Positions 18,425 to 21,362 of a DNA stretch of 21,362 bases are shown one piece after another (position 1 is the stretch's first letter; the number at the start of each line of letters is the position of its first letter). The DNA is from an uncultured Eubacteriales bacterium (GTDB taxonomy: Bacteria > Bacillota > Clostridia > Christensenellales > UBA1242): positions 4,868 through 26,229 of the forward strand of contig CARTDZ010000012.1 of NCBI GenBank assembly GCA_949067325.1, read 5' to 3'. The notes beneath the pieces were generated by a model, which was not told the DNA's origin, did not search any database, and saw only the letters and a program-made list of their open reading frames with translations. A program made the translations under genes and the position numbers.

Positions 18425-18532
18425 AACTTCTTTTGCCTCTCCTTGTTTAAAACTAAATTTTTATTTTACTTTTGCCCCGACGAAGCGAGGGCTTGAGTAA
18501 GTGTTGGCTGCACCGATAGGAACAGTCGACGC
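18425..18532. other. 108-bp spacer between the VirB4-like gene and the lipoprotein gene
   Basis: An imperfect inverted repeat (GAGTAAG 18495-18501 with CTTACTC 18532-18538, extended with two mismatches to 12 bp) spans the VirB4-like stop codon. It has a loop of about 20 nt and no U-run, so it is at best a weak or degraded terminator. A second small palindrome (GCCC...GGGC, about 18474-18492) also lacks a U-run. I see no good -35/-10 pair; only a TAAAAT stretch upstream of the lipoprotein ribosome site. Read-through from the VirB4-like gene is therefore plausible. Confidence 0.5.
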
Positions 18533-21187
18533 TTACTCGCCCTTATCTTTGAAGATAGACTCAACATAATCAAGAGCGTGAATTTGAACCATAGTTCTTG
18601 CAGTTGGCGAAGTGATAATAAACGCCTGACCTAGACCTGCAGTAACGATAGAGTTTTGTTCTTCCTTATTGATACCGCCCGAGTTTTTATACAAATCGAT
18701 AATATCGTTCACGTCATTTGGCGATAGAGAGAAGATGAGTGAATACTGACAAGCGTTGATAATCGCAGTTGACTGACGTTTGATTTCTTCAGTTCCAACA
18801 AAGTCGTTGATATTTTGTGTAATAACAATCTGCATACCGCCGTACTTACGAATACGTTTTGCCATAGCTGCCATAAAGTTCAAAGCTATTGGATAGCGAG
18901 GGTTGATGAAAGTGTGAGCTTCATCGACAGCGATGATAATTTTGCGGTTTGTGTGGTGAAGTTTGTTGTAGTCCTTATTGTTGATAATTTCATTTTCGAG
19001 ATACTTGAAGACAAGAAGCATTTGCGCGTTTGTGATCATCTCATTGTTTCCTGCAATCAAAGATTGGAAGTTGAAGCAGACAAGGTTTTCGTTTGTTTCG
19101 ATTGAGGTTGGGCCATTCCAGAGGTTGCTGTTACGGCCGCCCTTTGCAAATTTACGAATATATGCTTCTACCACTCGAAGGTTGTTTAATAAGAAATCGT
19201 CTTTGGCGACTTTTAGTCTAGCGTTAAGCAAAGCATAAAGGTCATCAAATGTTGGATAATCTGTTGGCTTAAGCTTGCTAAGGTCACTATTTTCGTCAAT
19301 TTTAAACTTGTCATAAAGGTCAAGTACAAGTGAGTTTAGCACCTCGAAAGCGTCGCTTTGGATACCTTCAAGAACAGTTCTAAAAAATTGTTCAAGGAAT
19401 TGAAGGTGCTGATTGAAGGAGTCATCTTTTTTTGCGACCGCACGTTTATCGTCATCGTCATCTTTGTCAAGCGCTCTGATAACGTGGAATGGATTTATGA
19501 TACCCTGCAGCGATGAGCCAACGTCGATAACTTTGCCCTTAAGCGAATTTGTCAGTTTTTCATATTCTTTTTCTGGGTCGCAGATGAATATTTTTGTGTT
19601 GTCAGCGGCAAGGTTTGCAAGAAGAGTTTTTGTCGCATAAGATTTTCCTGAGCCTGACTTGCCGACCACCATCATATTTGAGTTGACGCGGAATTGGTCA
19701 CGCTTGAAGAAATCTACAAAAACTGGATATTCATTTTCACCTATATAGAAGCCGTTGTCATCTTGCAGTTCACTTGAAATGAAAGGAAAGACACCTGCAA
19801 GAGTATAAGTTGGAATACCTCTTTTGTATTCCTTGATATTGTCACGCATTGAAACGCTGGTAGAAACGAAAGCGTCGATTTGGCGAGCAAACATTTCAGT
19901 AAAGCGGAAGCCTGATTGTTTTAGCACCGCTTTGATATCTTTTCTGGCACTATCTTCGCAAGTAATAAAAGTGTTTACATCATAGAGCTGCTGGTTGTTG
20001 TTTTTAAGTTCAGCCAAAAGATTGCGCAGCGTTTGAAGGTGTGTTGAAATTTCAATTCGAGTTGAGCTTTTGCCCGTTTTTGAAAGTTTCGACTCCATAT
20101 CCATGATGGCTTTGTCGATTTTCTTTTCAGACTCAAACTTTGGCGCTTTTTTGAATTTCATCACAACCTTTGTTCTGTCTAAGAGGAAGAATGAAGCGCC
20201 CCAAGCGTTGCCCACCTGAAGTGGATATTCAGTTATCGCGAAGGTGCGGTAGTCGCGACCGTCGATATTATATTTGGCCGAGCTGAATTTCACCTTGTTT
20301 GGAGTTGCCCAATTGATATATTCTGAAAATGGCACGCCTTCAAGTTCGCGCTCGTCAAATTCGCGATTGTAGTTTGCGCGAAGAAAGACTGCAAGCTCTT
20401 GCCCCATCAGTCTTCTTGTGCCTACTGGCGTGAGAGCAGTTGCAAGCGAGCTTGCCATACCGCTGACAGTGTTTTCAAGTGCTTCAAGGTCTTTGCCAAG
20501 CACCACGATGTAGAAGAAGTCTTTGTAAATTTTGTTTTTGCGGTTTTTGTCTTCGATGAAGGAAACGCGTTCTTCAAAGATTGGAGCACGAGTGTCAACC
20601 TCACCTTGCGTCATTTGTCCATCATACATCATGTCAAGAAGACGATCGTATTTTTTGTTTTCTATGTAAGCATAATTGTCAAGCACAAGTGCTTTGTTGA
20701 TTTTGACAATTTCGCAGACTTGGTTTTCTTCAAGACGACGAAGAGCATTTGCAAAACCAACGTCAATGACATTGTTTTGGTTGTATTCGTTGAGAAGGCC
20801 GAAAAGGATTGGTTGAACTTCAAGCACTTCAGCATAATAGTCGCCAAAGGAGATGCAGCGATCTTGATAGATACTTTCGAATGGAATGATGTTTTTGATG
20901 TTTGGCTTGCCTTTGGTCACGTGTTTTAGATATTTTTTCTTTTGCATTGAAAATCGAACGAGATATGATATCGTCACATAAAAGCGTTCACTATCCGCAA
21001 TTTTGAAAAAAAGTGAAATTGCAAAGATAGCCCAAACAATTGCAATCCAAATTGCACCAGGAAAGTTTGAGCCGATAAGCACGCCTAGCACAGCGATTGC
21101 AACTATAGCGATAATAAGGTCAAGACCTGTAAAGCCCCTGACAAATTCAAGTTTAACTTTTGTTTTTCTAGGAATAATTCTTACCAC
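18533..21187 (-). CDS. VirB4-family type IV secretion ATPase with N-terminal PrgI/VirB3-like membrane domain
   Basis: The 884-aa protein has two N-terminal membrane spans (about 22-39 and 43-62) followed by a basic segment (SYLVRFSMQKKKYLK). This is the layout of PrgI/VirB3-like proteins, here fused to VirB4. The middle (~100-470) is the VirB4/CagE-type N-domain. The C-terminal motor has Walker A GKSGSGKS at 509-516, Walker B IIIAVDEAH at 750-758, and a downstream ITQNINDF motif at 789-796. In conjugation and effector systems VirB4 is the inner-membrane ATPase that powers pilus or channel assembly. An Asp-rich loop (DKDDDDDK, ~574-581) lies within the motor domain. The start is GTG (21185-21187) with GAGG 5 nt upstream; the frame has a TAA five codons further up, so no earlier start is possible. 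No relaxase, coupling protein, VirB6 or VirB8 is seen in the window; they could lie to the right. It may be a chromosomal non-conjugative T4SS, or part of an integrated element. Confidence 0.9.
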   Translation of the reverse strand: MVRIIPRKTKVKLEFVRGFTGLDLIIAIVAIAVLGVLIGSNFPGAIWIAIVWAIFAISLFFKIADSERFYVTISYLVRFSMQKKKYLKHVTKGKPNIKNIIPFESIYQDRCISFGDYYAEVLEVQPILFGLLNEYNQNNVIDVGFANALRRLEENQVCEIVKINKALVLDNYAYIENKKYDRLLDMMYDGQMTQGEVDTRAPIFEERVSFIEDKNRKNKIYKDFFYIVVLGKDLEALENTVSGMASSLATALTPVGTRRLMGQELAVFLRANYNREFDERELEGVPFSEYINWATPNKVKFSSAKYNIDGRDYRTFAITEYPLQVGNAWGASFFLLDRTKVVMKFKKAPKFESEKKIDKAIMDMESKLSKTGKSSTRIEISTHLQTLRNLLAELKNNNQQLYDVNTFITCEDSARKDIKAVLKQSGFRFTEMFARQIDAFVSTSVSMRDNIKEYKRGIPTYTLAGVFPFISSELQDDNGFYIGENEYPVFVDFFKRDQFRVNSNMMVVGKSGSGKSYATKTLLANLAADNTKIFICDPEKEYEKLTNSLKGKVIDVGSSLQGIINPFHVIRALDKDDDDDKRAVAKKDDSFNQHLQFLEQFFRTVLEGIQSDAFEVLNSLVLDLYDKFKIDENSDLSKLKPTDYPTFDDLYALLNARLKVAKDDFLLNNLRVVEAYIRKFAKGGRNSNLWNGPTSIETNENLVCFNFQSLIAGNNEMITNAQMLLVFKYLENEIINNKDYNKLHHTNRKIIIAVDEAHTFINPRYPIALNFMAAMAKRIRKYGGMQIVITQNINDFVGTEEIKRQSTAIINACQYSLIFSLSPNDVNDIIDLYKNSGGINKEEQNSIVTAGLGQAFIITSPTARTMVQIHALDYVESIFKDKGE

Positions 21188-21204
21188 ATCTACCTCGCAG
21201 TTTT

Positions 21205-21234
21205 ATTTTACTACAAAAGACCCTAAAAATACAA
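21205..21234 (-). promoter_or_regulatory. Possible weak promoter for the VirB4-like gene
   Basis: On the minus strand, TTGTAT (21234-21229), an 18-nt spacer and TAAAAT (21210-21205). The expected start near 21198 would leave a leader of only about 11 nt, with the GAGG ribosome site almost at the 5' end. The region is so AT-rich that other -10-like sequences exist. Confidence 0.3.
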
Positions 21235-21285
21235 ACGATTAAACATGATTTTACATTTTTTTTAATATTTTTATTTTAATAAAAT

Positions 21286-21317
21286 AATAGGCAAAAATAT
21301 TTGTTGTTTTGCCTATT
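21286..21317. terminator. Hairpin, probable terminator of a gene to the right
   Basis: An 11-bp perfect stem AATAGGCAAAA (21286-21296) with TTTTGCCTATT (21307-21317) has a 10-nt loop. Flanks are AT-rich but contain only interrupted T-runs on both strands. It most likely separates a minus-strand gene beyond the right edge from the VirB4-like gene. The rest of 21188-21362 is low-complexity A+T sequence without a visible gene. Confidence 0.55.
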
Positions 21318-21362
21318 TTAAATTTATTATTTTTTTTATTTGATTTTTTTTGGTTTTTTATT

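Noticed and set aside
18495..18538. Inverted repeat over the VirB4-like stop codon as a true terminator
   Set aside because: Only a 7-bp core stem, a long loop and no U-run on the minus strand; too weak to call.
20399..20929. 176-codon plus-strand frame opposite the VirB4-like gene
   Set aside because: It lies wholly within a clear coding sequence on the other strand, has no ribosome site and no family likeness.

Overview
The window looks like chromosomal DNA of a low-GC, Gram-positive-type bacterium (Bacillota). The RNA polymerase subunits are close in length to those of Bacillus (beta 1233 aa with an acidic C-terminal tail, beta' 1187 aa, no large proteobacterial-type insertions). Promoter and Shine-Dalgarno signals are strong and canonical, and the large surface protein has a lipobox signal peptide. 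The protein style (giant Ig-like/GLUG lipoprotein, LRR protein of the LPxATxIGDxFL type) suggests an uncultured gut-type Clostridia lineage. That placement is inference only.

Layout from left to right. Bases 2-502 (+) hold the 3' end of a leucine-rich-repeat protein made of near-identical 66-bp repeats, ending in a bidirectional terminator. Everything else is on the minus strand: rpoC (557-4120); a 304-bp structured, GC-richer spacer; rpoB (4425-8126) with its own consensus promoter and an apparent terminator/attenuator hairpin in its leader; the terminator of the next gene; a 9.9-kb gene for a 3315-aa lipoprotein (8477-18424); and an 884-aa VirB4-family ATPase with a PrgI/VirB3-like membrane domain fused at its N-terminus (18533-21187). 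An AT-rich region with a hairpin terminator closes the window. Transcription of the minus-strand genes runs from right to left.

How the genes may work together. rpoB and rpoC form one transcription unit started at about 8253, separated from the usual rplJ-rplL and rpsL-rpsG-fusA neighbours. The VirB4-like ATPase and the giant lipoprotein are 108 bp apart with no clear promoter or terminator between them, so they may form a second unit: a type IV secretion-like motor upstream of a very large surface protein. No relaxase, coupling protein or other transfer gene is visible here.

The observations most worth checking are: (1) a strongly divergent F-loop and bridge-helix N-terminus in beta' (the 'bridge-helix cap'), together with several replaced rifampicin-pocket residues in beta; (2) the leader terminator of rpoB; (3) the palindrome-rich element between rpoB and rpoC; and (4) the VirB4-fusion/giant-lipoprotein pair.
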